Below, piece by piece: positions 1 to 5,852 of a stretch of DNA of 5,957 nt. The translations under genes were made by a program, and so were the position numbers. The stretch is from an uncultured beta proteobacterium (lineage in GTDB: Bacteria; Pseudomonadota; Gammaproteobacteria; Burkholderiales; Burkholderiaceae_C): positions 1 through 5,957 of the forward strand of contig CAISLL010000247.1 of NCBI GenBank assembly GCA_903886165.1. Reading direction: 5' to 3'. A model generated the notes under the pieces. That model saw only the letters and a program-made list of their open reading frames with translations. It made no database searches and was not told where the DNA came from. How positions within the stretch are numbered: the first letter of the stretch is position 1; each line of letters opens with the position of its first letter.

Positions 1-436
1 CCACATTGCCTACTTTGGCCATATACCCTTACAAGACCCAGTGCTTTTTTGCGGCGACACCTTGTTCAGCGCCGGCTGTGGGCGGTTGTTTGAGGGCACA
101 GCGGCGCAAATGCTGGGCTCGTTGACCCGGCTGGCGGCCTTGCCGGAGGCAACCCGTGTATGCTGCGCCCACGAATACACCCTGGGCAGCCTGCGTTTTG
201 CCCTGGCCGTCGAGCCGGACAACGCTGAGCTGTTGGCTTACCAGGAGCGCGCGCAATCCCTGCGGTGCGCTCACCAGCCCACCCTGCCCTCAAGCATCGG
301 GCTTGAGAGGTACGTGAACCCTTTTTTACGCACCCATTTGCCGCAGGTGGCGGATGCGGTGCGGCGCCGGGATGCCAGCGCACATGACGCCGTCAGTGTG
401 TTTGCCGCCCTGCGAACCTGGAAAGACCAATTTTGA
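1..436 (+). CDS. gloB: Hydroxyacylglutathione hydrolase (glyoxalase II), C-terminal part, 5' truncated by window edge
   Basis: Glyoxalase II hydrolyses S-D-lactoylglutathione to D-lactate and glutathione, the second step of cytosolic methylglyoxal detoxification. The reading frame is already open at base 2, and 144 residues are visible before TGA at 434-436. Families members are about 250-260 aa, so roughly 110 N-terminal residues, including the THxHxDH metal motif, lie off-window. Visible family hallmarks are FCGDTLFSAGCGRLFEGTA, whose Asp (codon 56-58) is the bridging metal ligand, and CCAHEYT, whose His (codon 170-172) is another metal ligand. The C-terminal RTWKDQF matches the family R-x-x-K-D glutathione-binding end. 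It closely resembles E. coli GloB throughout. The stop overlaps the mltD start, so the two genes are probably cotranscribed and translationally coupled. The frame is intact and the truncation is only the window boundary. Confidence 0.96.
   Translation, partial: HIAYFGHIPLQDPVLFCGDTLFSAGCGRLFEGTAAQMLGSLTRLAALPEATRVCCAHEYTLGSLRFALAVEPDNAELLAYQERAQSLRCAHQPTLPSSIGLERYVNPFLRTHLPQVADAVRRRDASAHDAVSVFAALRTWKDQF
420..436 (+). promoter_or_regulatory. mltD ribosome binding site and TTGA start/stop overlap
   Basis: GGAAAG at 420-425 lies inside the last gloB codons, 7 nt before the TTG start codon at 433. The start codon shares bases with the gloB stop TGA (434-436), giving a 4-base overlap. This arrangement normally supports translational coupling by re-initiating ribosomes. 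The weak TTG codon may keep MltD output low relative to GloB; that last point is inference. Confidence 0.7.
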
Positions 437-1974
437 AACACCTTCTTCAATTTCTGGCACTGGGCGCCAGCCTGTGGCTGGCAGGCTGTGCCAGCCCTGG
501 CGCCGGTCGGCCGAACACCCCTGCCGGCGTCAATGTTGCCAGCACGCCGACACCCGTCGCCACCGAAAACCCGGTCCAGGTCCAATCCGTGCAGTACCCG
601 GCTGGCGGGTTGAAGCCCTTGTCCACGTCGATACTGGGTTCAAAGGGTGTACATGCCTTGTCGCCACCCCTTGACTTGTGGGACCGCATTAGGCGTGGTT
701 TTGCCATGCCTGACCTCCACAACGAACTCGTAAACGAGCGTGAGCTGTGGTACAGCAGCCGCCCCGACTACGTGGCCCGCATGACGGAGCGCGGCAACAA
801 ATACCTGTTCTACATTGTGGAAGAACTAGAGCGGCGAAACATGCCGAGCGAACTGGCGCTGCTGCCGTTCATTGAGAGTGCCTTCAATCCACAAGCGGTA
901 TCAAGCGCCAAGGCAGCTGGCATGTGGCAGTTCATGCCCGCCACCGGCCGTGACTTTGACCTGAAGCAGAACATGTTTCGGGACGACCGCCGCGACGTGA
1001 TCGAATCGACCCGGGCCGCGCTCGATTACATGCAAAGGTTGTACGGCATGTTTGGCGACTGGCACCTGGCGCTGGCCGCCTACAACTGGGGTGAAGGCAG
1101 CGTGCAGCGGGCCATCAAGAAAGCGAAGCTCGCGGGCACCGGTACGGCGTATACCGACCTGACCATGCCCATGGAAACCCGCATGTATGTGCCCAAGTTG
1201 CAGGCGGTGAAAAACATTGTGGCCAATCCGGACTCGTTCCGGGTGAACCTGCCAGATGTCGGCAACCACCCCTATTTCCAGACGGTAGACATCCGCCGAG
1301 ACATTGACGTGGCGCTGGCCGCCAAATTGGCCGAGGTGCCACTGGAAGATTTCAAGGCCCTCAACCCTTCCCTGAGCAAGCCGGTGCTGCTGGCCTCTGG
1401 CACGCCCCAGGTTTTGTTGCCTTGGGACAACGCCGAGCGTTTTCAGGCCAACATGGAAGCCTACACCGGGGGCCGCTTGGCCAACTGGACGGCCTGGGTT
1501 GCCCCAGGCACCCTGAAGCCAGCCGATGCCGCCAGACGCGTCGGCATGACCGAGGACGAATTGCGTAGCGTCAACAAGATTCCGCCGCGCATGCTGATCA
1601 AGGCCGGCTCAACCCTGCTGGTGCGCCGCTCTGCCGGCTTTGACACGGACGTGTCGGAACATGTGGCAGACAACGGGCAGTTGTCCCTGGCGCCCGAGGT
1701 GGTGCTGCGGCAAACTGCCATCAAGGCAGGCAAATTGGACACCGTGGCCAGCTTGGCCAAACGGTTTCGCGTCAGCCCGCAATCGCTCGCCGAGTGGAAC
1801 AACGTGAGCGCCAGCGCGTCTTTCAAGCGCGGCCAGAAGGTGGTTTTGTACTTGCCTGGCAAAGCCTTCACCGCAAGCACCAAGTCTGCAAAAAAGGCCA
1901 GTGGCAAAACCAGGGTGGCAGCCGGCAGCAAAACACCAGCCTCCAAAAAAGCGATCAGGCTGGCGCGCAAGTAA
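433..1974 (+). CDS. mltD: Membrane-bound lytic murein transglycosylase D, lipoprotein with SLT and LysM-like domains
   Basis: Lytic transglycosylases cleave the MurNAc-GlcNAc bond of peptidoglycan with formation of 1,6-anhydro-MurNAc, acting at the periplasmic face. The 513-aa product begins with a lipoprotein signal peptide: K2-H3, a hydrophobic stretch, and lipobox L16-A17-G18-C19. Ala at +2 after the Cys suggests outer-membrane sorting. The SLT domain spans about 125-235. It contains LPFIESAFNP with catalytic Glu148, AAGMWQFMPATGR (161-173) and AAYNWGEGS (215-223), all MltD/SLT family signatures. Two degenerate LysM-like segments follow, about 352-398 and 425-475, which would bind glycan. 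A Lys/Arg-rich tail (about 481-513) ends the protein, which is longer than the 452 aa of E. coli MltD. TTG is chosen as start because it gives a complete signal peptide, overlaps the gloB stop as TTGA, and has GGAAAG seven bases upstream. An internal ATG would lose the lipobox. Confidence 0.95.
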   Translation: MKHLLQFLALGASLWLAGCASPGAGRPNTPAGVNVASTPTPVATENPVQVQSVQYPAGGLKPLSTSILGSKGVHALSPPLDLWDRIRRGFAMPDLHNELVNERELWYSSRPDYVARMTERGNKYLFYIVEELERRNMPSELALLPFIESAFNPQAVSSAKAAGMWQFMPATGRDFDLKQNMFRDDRRDVIESTRAALDYMQRLYGMFGDWHLALAAYNWGEGSVQRAIKKAKLAGTGTAYTDLTMPMETRMYVPKLQAVKNIVANPDSFRVNLPDVGNHPYFQTVDIRRDIDVALAAKLAEVPLEDFKALNPSLSKPVLLASGTPQVLLPWDNAERFQANMEAYTGGRLANWTAWVAPGTLKPADAARRVGMTEDELRSVNKIPPRMLIKAGSTLLVRRSAGFDTDVSEHVADNGQLSLAPEVVLRQTAIKAGKLDTVASLAKRFRVSPQSLAEWNNVSASASFKRGQKVVLYLPGKAFTASTKSAKKASGKTRVAAGSKTPASKKAIRLARK

Positions 1975-2059
1975 CAGGGTTGACCAGAATGGCAGGCGCA
2001 AGTCGCCAGCGTGTCAAGGCGCGTCTGGGCGCGGTCATGCACAGCCATTCAAAAAGAAA

Positions 2060-2647
2060 TCAGCGGCGATCCACAAGGGCGTGGGCAATGGTGCCCAGAT
2101 CCACGTATTCAAGCTCACTGCCCACCGGCACACCACGCGCCAAGCGCGTCAGGTGCAGGCCGCGGGCTTTCAGGCCTTCGCTGATCACATGTGCGGTGGC
2201 TTCGCCCTCGGCGGTGAAATTGGTCGCCAGAATCACCTCCTGCACCCGACCGTCCAGCGCGCGGTCAAACAATTTTTTCAGACCGATGTCATGCGGGCCA
2301 ATGCCATCCAGCGGGCTTAGCTTTCCCATCAGCACAAAGTAAAGTCCTTTGTAGGCACCCGTGCGTTCAACTGCAGACTGGTCCGCAGGAGTTTCAACCA
2401 CGCAGAGCTTGGCGACATCACGGCGCTCGTCCAGACAGGTGGCGCAGACCACGGACTCGGTGAAGGTGTGGCAACGCTCGCAGTGCCGAACGGCTTGTGT
2501 CGCATGTGCCAGGGCATAAGACAGGGTCTGCGCGCCGCTGCGGTCGTGCTGCAACAGATGAAATGCCATCCGCTGCGCCGACTTCACGCCCACGCCCGGC
2601 AAGCGCCGCAGCGCCTGAATCAAGGCCTCAAGCGCGTTGGTGTCCAT
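2060..2647 (-). CDS. recR: Recombination mediator protein RecR
   Basis: RecR forms a DNA-encircling ring and, with RecO and RecF, helps load RecA onto SSB-coated gaps during recombinational repair. The 195-aa product has the full family layout. An N-terminal helix-hairpin-helix carries RLPGVGVKSAQRMAFHLL (about 15-32), and a four-Cys zinc finger uses C56, C59, C68 and C71. A Toprim domain follows, with LCVVETPAD (81-89), LMGKLSPLDGIGP (106-118) and ATNFTAEGEATA (141-152). GVPVGSELEYVD (172-183) is near the C-terminus. It aligns well along its length with E. coli RecR. It lies 14 bp after the ybaB stop in the dnaX-ybaB-recR cluster and converges on mltD. The start ATG at 2647 gives the standard N-terminus, but its purine-rich AGGGA sits only about 1 nt before the ATG, closer than usual, so read-through from ybaB may matter. 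Confidence 0.97.
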   Translation of the reverse strand: MDTNALEALIQALRRLPGVGVKSAQRMAFHLLQHDRSGAQTLSYALAHATQAVRHCERCHTFTESVVCATCLDERRDVAKLCVVETPADQSAVERTGAYKGLYFVLMGKLSPLDGIGPHDIGLKKLFDRALDGRVQEVILATNFTAEGEATAHVISEGLKARGLHLTRLARGVPVGSELEYVDLGTIAHALVDRR

Positions 2648-2661
2648 ATCCCTGCAATGTC

Positions 2662-2994
2662 TCAGAATGGGAACTTCATACCGCCGGGTAAACCTGGCAT
2701 GCCAGCGGTGATCTTGCCCATCTTCTCGGTGGAGGTTTCTTCCGCCTTGCGCACGGCGGCATTAAAAGCGGCCGCCACCAGGTCTTCCAGCATGTCCTTG
2801 TCCTCGGCCAGCAGGCTGGGGTCAATCGCGATGCGTTTGACATCGTGTTTGCAGGTCATGGTGACCTTGACCAGGCCCGCGCCTGACTCGCCAATGACCT
2901 CGATGTTTCCCAATTCGTCCTGGGCTTTTTTCATGTTGTCCTGCATCGCCTGTGCCTGTTTCATGAGGCCGGCGAGTTGTCCTTTGTTGAACAT
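2662..2994 (-). CDS. ybaB: YbaB/EbfC family nucleoid-associated DNA-binding protein
   Basis: YbaB/EbfC proteins are small dimeric DNA-binding proteins associated with the nucleoid, commonly encoded between dnaX and recR. The 110-aa product begins MFNKGQLAGLMKQAQAMQDNM, the start of the long N-terminal helix. It contains the family core IGESGAGLVKVTMTCKHDVKR (about 34-54) and DPSLLAEDKDMLEDLVAAAFN (about 58-78), and ends in a Gly/Met/Pro-rich tail, GMPGLPGGMKFPF. Length and sequence closely match E. coli YbaB (109 aa). A good Shine-Dalgarno, AAGGA (minus strand of 3001-3005), stands 6 nt before the ATG. The dnaX stop is 76 bp upstream and recR begins 14 bp downstream, consistent with one transcript. 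The precise cellular role of the family is not settled; links to recombination and gene regulation are reported. Confidence 0.96.
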   Translation of the reverse strand: MFNKGQLAGLMKQAQAMQDNMKKAQDELGNIEVIGESGAGLVKVTMTCKHDVKRIAIDPSLLAEDKDMLEDLVAAAFNAAVRKAEETSTEKMGKITAGMPGLPGGMKFPF

Positions 2995-3000
2995 TTGAAT

Positions 3001-3005
3001 TCCTT
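3001..3005 (-). promoter_or_regulatory. ybaB ribosome binding site
   Basis: AAGGA on the minus strand lies about 6 nt before the ybaB ATG (2994). It fits the family N-terminus MFNKG and supports independent initiation despite the 76-bp gap after dnaX. Confidence 0.75.
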
Positions 3006-3053
3006 GTGTGTGGGGTTTGAAATGAAAAATTTACCGCGCTGAACCTGTCTCAG

Positions 3054-3079
3054 CCCGGCATGTGTATCGGTCAGCCGGG
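3054..3079. repeat. Inverted repeat spanning the dnaX stop codon
   Basis: CCCGGC (3054-3059) and GCCGGG (3074-3079) form a 6-bp GC stem with a 14-nt loop that includes the dnaX stop codon (3073-3071). No U tract follows on the minus strand, so this is not a standard terminator. It might stabilise the dnaX 3' end or attenuate read-through into ybaB, or be chance in GC-rich DNA. Confidence 0.35.
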
Positions 3080-5032
3080 TGCCTTGTTGGGACCGGGCCT
3101 GATGCTGCCAGGCACGATTTTCGCCCCAAAATCACGCATCAGTGTTTGCACCAGGGGGTCGTCGAAAACGATTTTTTCCGCCGCCAACTGCGCTTGTGCG
3201 GCCGCAGCGGCGTTGCGCCTGGCCGGGCTGTCCGTCACGCGCCCAATTTCTGCCACCAGCTTAACCGGATAACCCGCCCCTGCCAGCGCTGCCGCCAAAC
3301 GGTCGCGGCTACCCGGCTGGTTGAGCGACTCGCGCTCGAGCCGCAGCAGCCATTGGTCGGTGTCGCGCGCGACAAGTTGCGCCTGCAAGGCCAGTTCACG
3401 CACCATGGCTGTGATGGCCTCGGCGGCAATCAGCGCCTGCACCGTGGCATGCCAGAAATCCCCTTCCGGGCTACTTGGCACCGCCAGTGCCGCACGCTCA
3501 ATCGGCATGTCACGCATCGAATCGGGCTGCACATGCACCTGAATTGCTTCAATATGTGTAGCGGTATGCGATTTATCTATCTCGACCAGAGATTCATCTT
3601 CTATAAAAATTTGAGCTTTGTCGTGGTCGCTGCCTGCAGTGCGGCCCGGTGCAGCCACAGCGTTTGACACACTGGGCACGGCCAGCTGATCGCCCTGGTC
3701 CACAATCCTGGCACTGACCGGTGCATTTGGCATGTGACGCACTGGCAGACGCTGCCCGTCCGGCACTGGCACCTGACCCGACTGCAAGGTCAGCTTGGGG
3801 GCCGGCAAAGGGCTGGATTCAGAAGAAACTGGTGCTGTCGCTGCGTCAACTTTCGCGGGCTTTGGTGCCTCAGGCAATGGGCGCGGCCCGAATTTCAGAG
3901 TTTTTTTTTCCTGCACGGCGGGGTCACCAGCCTCGGGTTTGAATGCCAGCAGACGCAGCAGCACCATGGTCAGTGCGGCATATTCATCGGGTGCCAAACC
4001 AAGTTCACCGCGCCCGTGCAAGCAGATGCTGTAGAGCAGTTGGGTTTCATCGGCGGGCATCAGCGCAGCCAACTGGGCGATGTCAACAGCCTCGGGGTCG
4101 CTCTCATCGAGCATCGACTCAGACACTGCCTGCAACACCGCCATGCGCTGCAGCACACCACTCATTTCTTCCAGGGTGGACGCTGCGCTCAGGCCGTGGG
4201 TGCGCAAGGCTTCTGCTGTTTCCACCACGGTCTTGCCGTCGCCCTGGGCCAGTGCCTGCAGTAATCGAAAGACATAGGAGCGATCCACGCTGCCCAGCAT
4301 CTGGCGCACCGTGGTCTCTTCAAGCACACCCGAGCCAAAGGCAATGGCCTGGTCGGTCAGGCTCAGGGCGTCGCGCATGGAGCCACGGGCCGCCCGCGCC
4401 AGCAAACGCAGAGACGGCACATCCGCCGCAACCTGCTCGGTGGCCAGTACTTTTTGCAAATGCTCGCGGATGGTCTCAGGCGCCATCGGGCGCAAATTAA
4501 ATTGCAAACAGCGTGAAAGCACCGTCACCGGGACCTTTTGCGGATCGGTGGTGGCCAACACAAACTTCAGGTATTCGGGCGGTTCTTCAAGCGTTTTCAG
4601 CATGGCGTTGAACGCCGTGTTGGTCAGCATGTGCACTTCATCGATCATAAAAACCTTGAAACGCCCCTGCACCGGCTTGTATACCGCCTGCTCCAATAAG
4701 GCCTGCACCTCGTCCACACCACGGTTGGAAGCTGCATCAAGTTCGGTGTAATCAATGAACCGGCCGCTATCAATATCAGTGCATGCCTGACATACCCCGC
4801 AGGGACTGGCGGTAATACCACCTTGGCCATCCAGCCCCTGGCAGTTGAGTGATTTGGCCAGAATGCGCGACACCGTGGTCTTGCCAACACCACGCGTGCC
4901 CGTGAACAAATAGGCGTGATGCAGGCGTTGCGTTGTCAGCGCATTGCTCAATGCCTGCACCACATGGTCTTGCCCCACCATTTCAGTGAAATTGCGGGGA
5001 CGGTATTTGCGGGCAAGCACAAGGTAGGACAT
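3071..5032 (-). CDS. dnaX: DNA polymerase III subunits tau (and probably gamma)
   Basis: DnaX is the ATPase of the clamp loader that places the beta clamp on primed DNA. Full-length tau also tethers polymerase cores and the DnaB helicase. The 653-aa product starts MSYLVLARKYRPRNF, as in E. coli. The AAA+ core has Walker A GTRGVGKT (45-52), a zinc module with C64, C78, C81 and C84, Walker B FMIDEVH (128-134), the SRC motif (173-175) and sensor 2 GSMRDALSLTDQAI (217-230). Domain III ends near 370. A Pro/Ala-rich linker and domain IV region (about 380-520) follow, then a C-terminal alpha-binding domain V (about 524-645, with FWHATVQAL and IRPG). An A9 run at codons 375-378 is a likely frameshift site that would yield gamma. 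No Shine-Dalgarno is visible before the ATG. The gene heads the dnaX-ybaB-recR cluster and diverges from yegP. Confidence 0.97.
   Translation of the reverse strand: MSYLVLARKYRPRNFTEMVGQDHVVQALSNALTTQRLHHAYLFTGTRGVGKTTVSRILAKSLNCQGLDGQGGITASPCGVCQACTDIDSGRFIDYTELDAASNRGVDEVQALLEQAVYKPVQGRFKVFMIDEVHMLTNTAFNAMLKTLEEPPEYLKFVLATTDPQKVPVTVLSRCLQFNLRPMAPETIREHLQKVLATEQVAADVPSLRLLARAARGSMRDALSLTDQAIAFGSGVLEETTVRQMLGSVDRSYVFRLLQALAQGDGKTVVETAEALRTHGLSAASTLEEMSGVLQRMAVLQAVSESMLDESDPEAVDIAQLAALMPADETQLLYSICLHGRGELGLAPDEYAALTMVLLRLLAFKPEAGDPAVQEKKTLKFGPRPLPEAPKPAKVDAATAPVSSESSPLPAPKLTLQSGQVPVPDGQRLPVRHMPNAPVSARIVDQGDQLAVPSVSNAVAAPGRTAGSDHDKAQIFIEDESLVEIDKSHTATHIEAIQVHVQPDSMRDMPIERAALAVPSSPEGDFWHATVQALIAAEAITAMVRELALQAQLVARDTDQWLLRLERESLNQPGSRDRLAAALAGAGYPVKLVAEIGRVTDSPARRNAAAAAQAQLAAEKIVFDDPLVQTLMRDFGAKIVPGSIRPGPNKAPG
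3870..3910 (-). promoter_or_regulatory. Putative dnaX frameshift/transcript-slippage site producing gamma
   Basis: The coding strand reads GAA AAA AAA ACT across codons 375-378, giving nine consecutive A (plus-strand T at 3901-3909). The in-phase heptamer A-AAA-AAA is an ideal -1 ribosomal slip site, and A9 also favours RNA polymerase slippage. After a -1 shift (or one added A) the frame continues NSEIRAAPIA and stops at TGA 3872-3870, giving 387 aa. After a +1 shift (or one lost A) it stops at TGA 3897-3895, giving 378 aa. A small GC hairpin, GGGC-CGC-GCCC, starts about 11 nt beyond the run. The site lies just after domain III, as in known tau/gamma genes. The slippage itself is inferred, not observed. 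Confidence 0.72.
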
Positions 5033-5131
5033 ACGGGGATTCTAAAGGGCCTCACAAAACGCTAAACTGATACGACCGGGGGCTCTGTGTATGGGCCTTT
5101 CGGGCTTATGCATCTAAACCAACGAACTTGC

Positions 5132-5137
5132 AGGAGA
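5132..5137 (+). promoter_or_regulatory. yegP ribosome binding site
   Basis: AGGAGA is a strong Shine-Dalgarno match 6 nt before ATG 5144. It decides between this start and the upstream in-frame GTG at 5087. Confidence 0.85.
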
Positions 5138-5143
5138 AATGTC

Positions 5144-5482
5144 ATGGCCGGTAAATTTGAAATCACCAAGTCAAAGAGTGGAAAATTCTTGTTCAACCTG
5201 AAGGCGGGCAACGGGCAGATTATCCTGACCAGCCAGATGTATGAGACCCTGGCCAGCGCAACACAGGGCATTCAATCCTGCAAAACCAACAGTGCATTGG
5301 ACGATCGCTTCGAGCGCAACCTGTCAAGTGCCGAGCAGCCCTACTTCACTCTGAAAGCCGGTAACGGCCAAGTGATTGGACGCAGCGAAATGTACTCGTC
5401 CGTGGCTGCCCGAGACAACGGTATCGTGTCGGTCAAGACCAATGCACCAAGTGCCGACATCAAAGATCTGACTGGCGCTTAA
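5144..5482 (+). CDS. yegP: YegP-family protein (DUF1508/UPF0339), tandem repeat
   Basis: This 112-aa protein resembles E. coli YegP closely in length and sequence, starting MAGKFEITKSKSGKF. It consists of two copies of a unit about 51 residues apart. LKAGNGQ occurs at 19-25 and again at 70-76, QMY at 31-33 and EMY at 82-84, and KTNS at 47-50 and KTNA at 98-101. No signal peptide or membrane segment is seen, so it is probably cytosolic. The biochemical role of the family is unknown and I assign none. The start is set by AGGAGA at 5132-5137, 6 nt before ATG 5144; an upstream in-frame GTG (5087) would add 19 residues unlike the family and has no ribosome site. It diverges from dnaX (111 bp gap) and is followed at once by the ffs promoter. 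No clear promoter could be named in the gap. Confidence 0.93.
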   Translation: MAGKFEITKSKSGKFLFNLKAGNGQIILTSQMYETLASATQGIQSCKTNSALDDRFERNLSSAEQPYFTLKAGNGQVIGRSEMYSSVAARDNGIVSVKTNAPSADIKDLTGA

Positions 5483-5493
5483 GGCTTTATAAT
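5465..5493 (+). promoter_or_regulatory. Probable ffs promoter with consensus TATAAT
   Basis: A perfect -10 hexamer, TATAAT, lies at 5488-5493, starting six bases after the yegP stop codon, and the SRP RNA body begins 4-7 nt downstream. The -35 region falls within the last yegP codons and matches the consensus poorly (GATCTG at 17-bp spacing, or CTGACT at a short 14-bp spacing). The strong -10 box suits a highly expressed stable RNA. The assignment rests on position and the -10 match. Confidence 0.65.
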
Positions 5494-5496
5494 TGC

Positions 5497-5600
5497 GGGC
5501 GACGGGCCTTCCCGCATGGGGAAGCGGCCAACCGGGTCAGGTGGGGAACCAAGCAGCCCTAACTGTGGAGCCAGTGCCGGGGTCAAGGCTCGTCACCCTT
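5497..5600 (+). ncRNA. ffs: Signal recognition particle RNA, 4.5S (small bacterial type)
   Basis: 4.5S RNA pairs with Ffh to form the signal recognition particle, which directs inner-membrane proteins to FtsY and the Sec translocon. The diagnostic domain IV is present: GGTCAGG followed by the GGAA tetraloop (5545-5548) and AAGCAGCC. The tetraloop is closed by GG/CC where E. coli has CC/GG, a compensatory change that supports the fold. The terminal helix pairs 5497-5510 (GGGCGACGGGCCTT) with 5585-5598 (AAGGCTCGTCACCC), with one mismatch and one G-U. A T-rich tract (5599-5605) follows. The length of about 104 nt compares with 114 nt in E. coli. The exact ends are uncertain by a few bases. It has its own -10 box and sits directly behind yegP. 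Confidence 0.93.
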
Positions 5601-5605
5601 ATTTT

Positions 5606-5816
5606 CAAAACCTCTTGTCAGAGGAACTCGGTGCCAGTTGGTTCCACACCCCAACTGCTTTCAGCGCAATCTCGTCGCAACCGGGTTCAGCATAAGGCCT
5701 GGCATAACAAGCACAAAACCTTATCCGGCAAGATTTGATCGTGCCGATCGTAGTCCGGGTTACATCCGTCAGATCACGAACGACATTGAGCAGAGAAAAG
5801 AGGCATGAGAAAAAGG
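5606..5816. other. Intergenic region with several small inverted repeats, function unknown
   Basis: No convincing gene is seen between ffs and the terminator at 5817. The stretch holds four inverted repeats. CCTCT/AGAGG (5611-5615, 5620-5624) has a 4-nt loop. CAGTTGG/CCAACTG (5635-5641, 5651-5657) has a 9-nt loop. ATAAGG/CCTTAT (5692-5697, 5719-5724) has a 21-nt loop. GATCG/CGATC (5737-5741, 5745-5749) has a 3-nt loop. It could be the 3' trailer of an ffs read-through transcript, an unrecognised small RNA, or unconstrained spacer. It does not match 6S RNA or tmRNA as I know them. Confidence 0.4.
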
Positions 5817-5849
5817 AAAACCCTAAGTAGATCAACTACTTAGGGTTTT
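5817..5849. terminator. Strong intrinsic terminator, probably bidirectional; ends tRNA-Asp transcript
   Basis: Perfect 14-bp arms AAAACCCTAAGTAG (5817-5830) and CTACTTAGGGTTTT (5836-5849) enclose a 5-nt loop. On the minus strand the hairpin begins 3 nt past the tRNA-Asp CCA end and runs into TTTTCCTTTTT, a good Rho-independent terminator. On the plus strand the hairpin is followed by TTTTATTT, so it could also stop rightward transcripts from ffs. Confidence 0.9.
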
Positions 5850-5852
5850 ATT

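Noticed and set aside
1461..2048. Leftward 195-codon open frame opposite mltD
   Set aside because: It is antisense to the conserved LysM-like part of mltD and is explained by GC-rich codon bias; no family resemblance.
1975..2059. Terminator between convergent mltD and recR
   Set aside because: Only a 4-bp GGCG/CGCC stem is visible, without an adjacent U tract on either strand; not strong enough to call.
2468..2998. Rightward 176-codon open frame across recR and ybaB
   Set aside because: It is antisense to two well-supported genes and spans their junction; no ribosome site or known motif.
3734..4264. Rightward 176-codon open frame opposite dnaX
   Set aside because: It is antisense to conserved DnaX domain III and the linker, with Gln/His-rich low-complexity translation typical of a shadow frame.
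5033..5131. yegP promoter candidates (TAAACT at 5063, GATACG at 5069)
   Set aside because: The -10 matches are partial and no acceptable -35 box lies at 16-18 bp spacing, so no promoter is annotated.
5493..5738. Rightward open frame of 81 codons after yegP
   Set aside because: It overlaps the whole 4.5S RNA gene, has no ribosome site, and encodes nothing recognisable.
5600..5760. Possible 6S RNA, tmRNA or integron attC site
   Set aside because: No 6S central bubble or closing stem, no tmRNA tag or tRNA-like ends, and no paired RYYYAAC/GTTRRRY core sites could be found.
5605..5835. Leftward open frame of 76 codons in the ffs-tRNA gap
   Set aside because: It begins inside the terminator hairpin with a non-ATG start and no Shine-Dalgarno. 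The composition resembles translated non-coding DNA.
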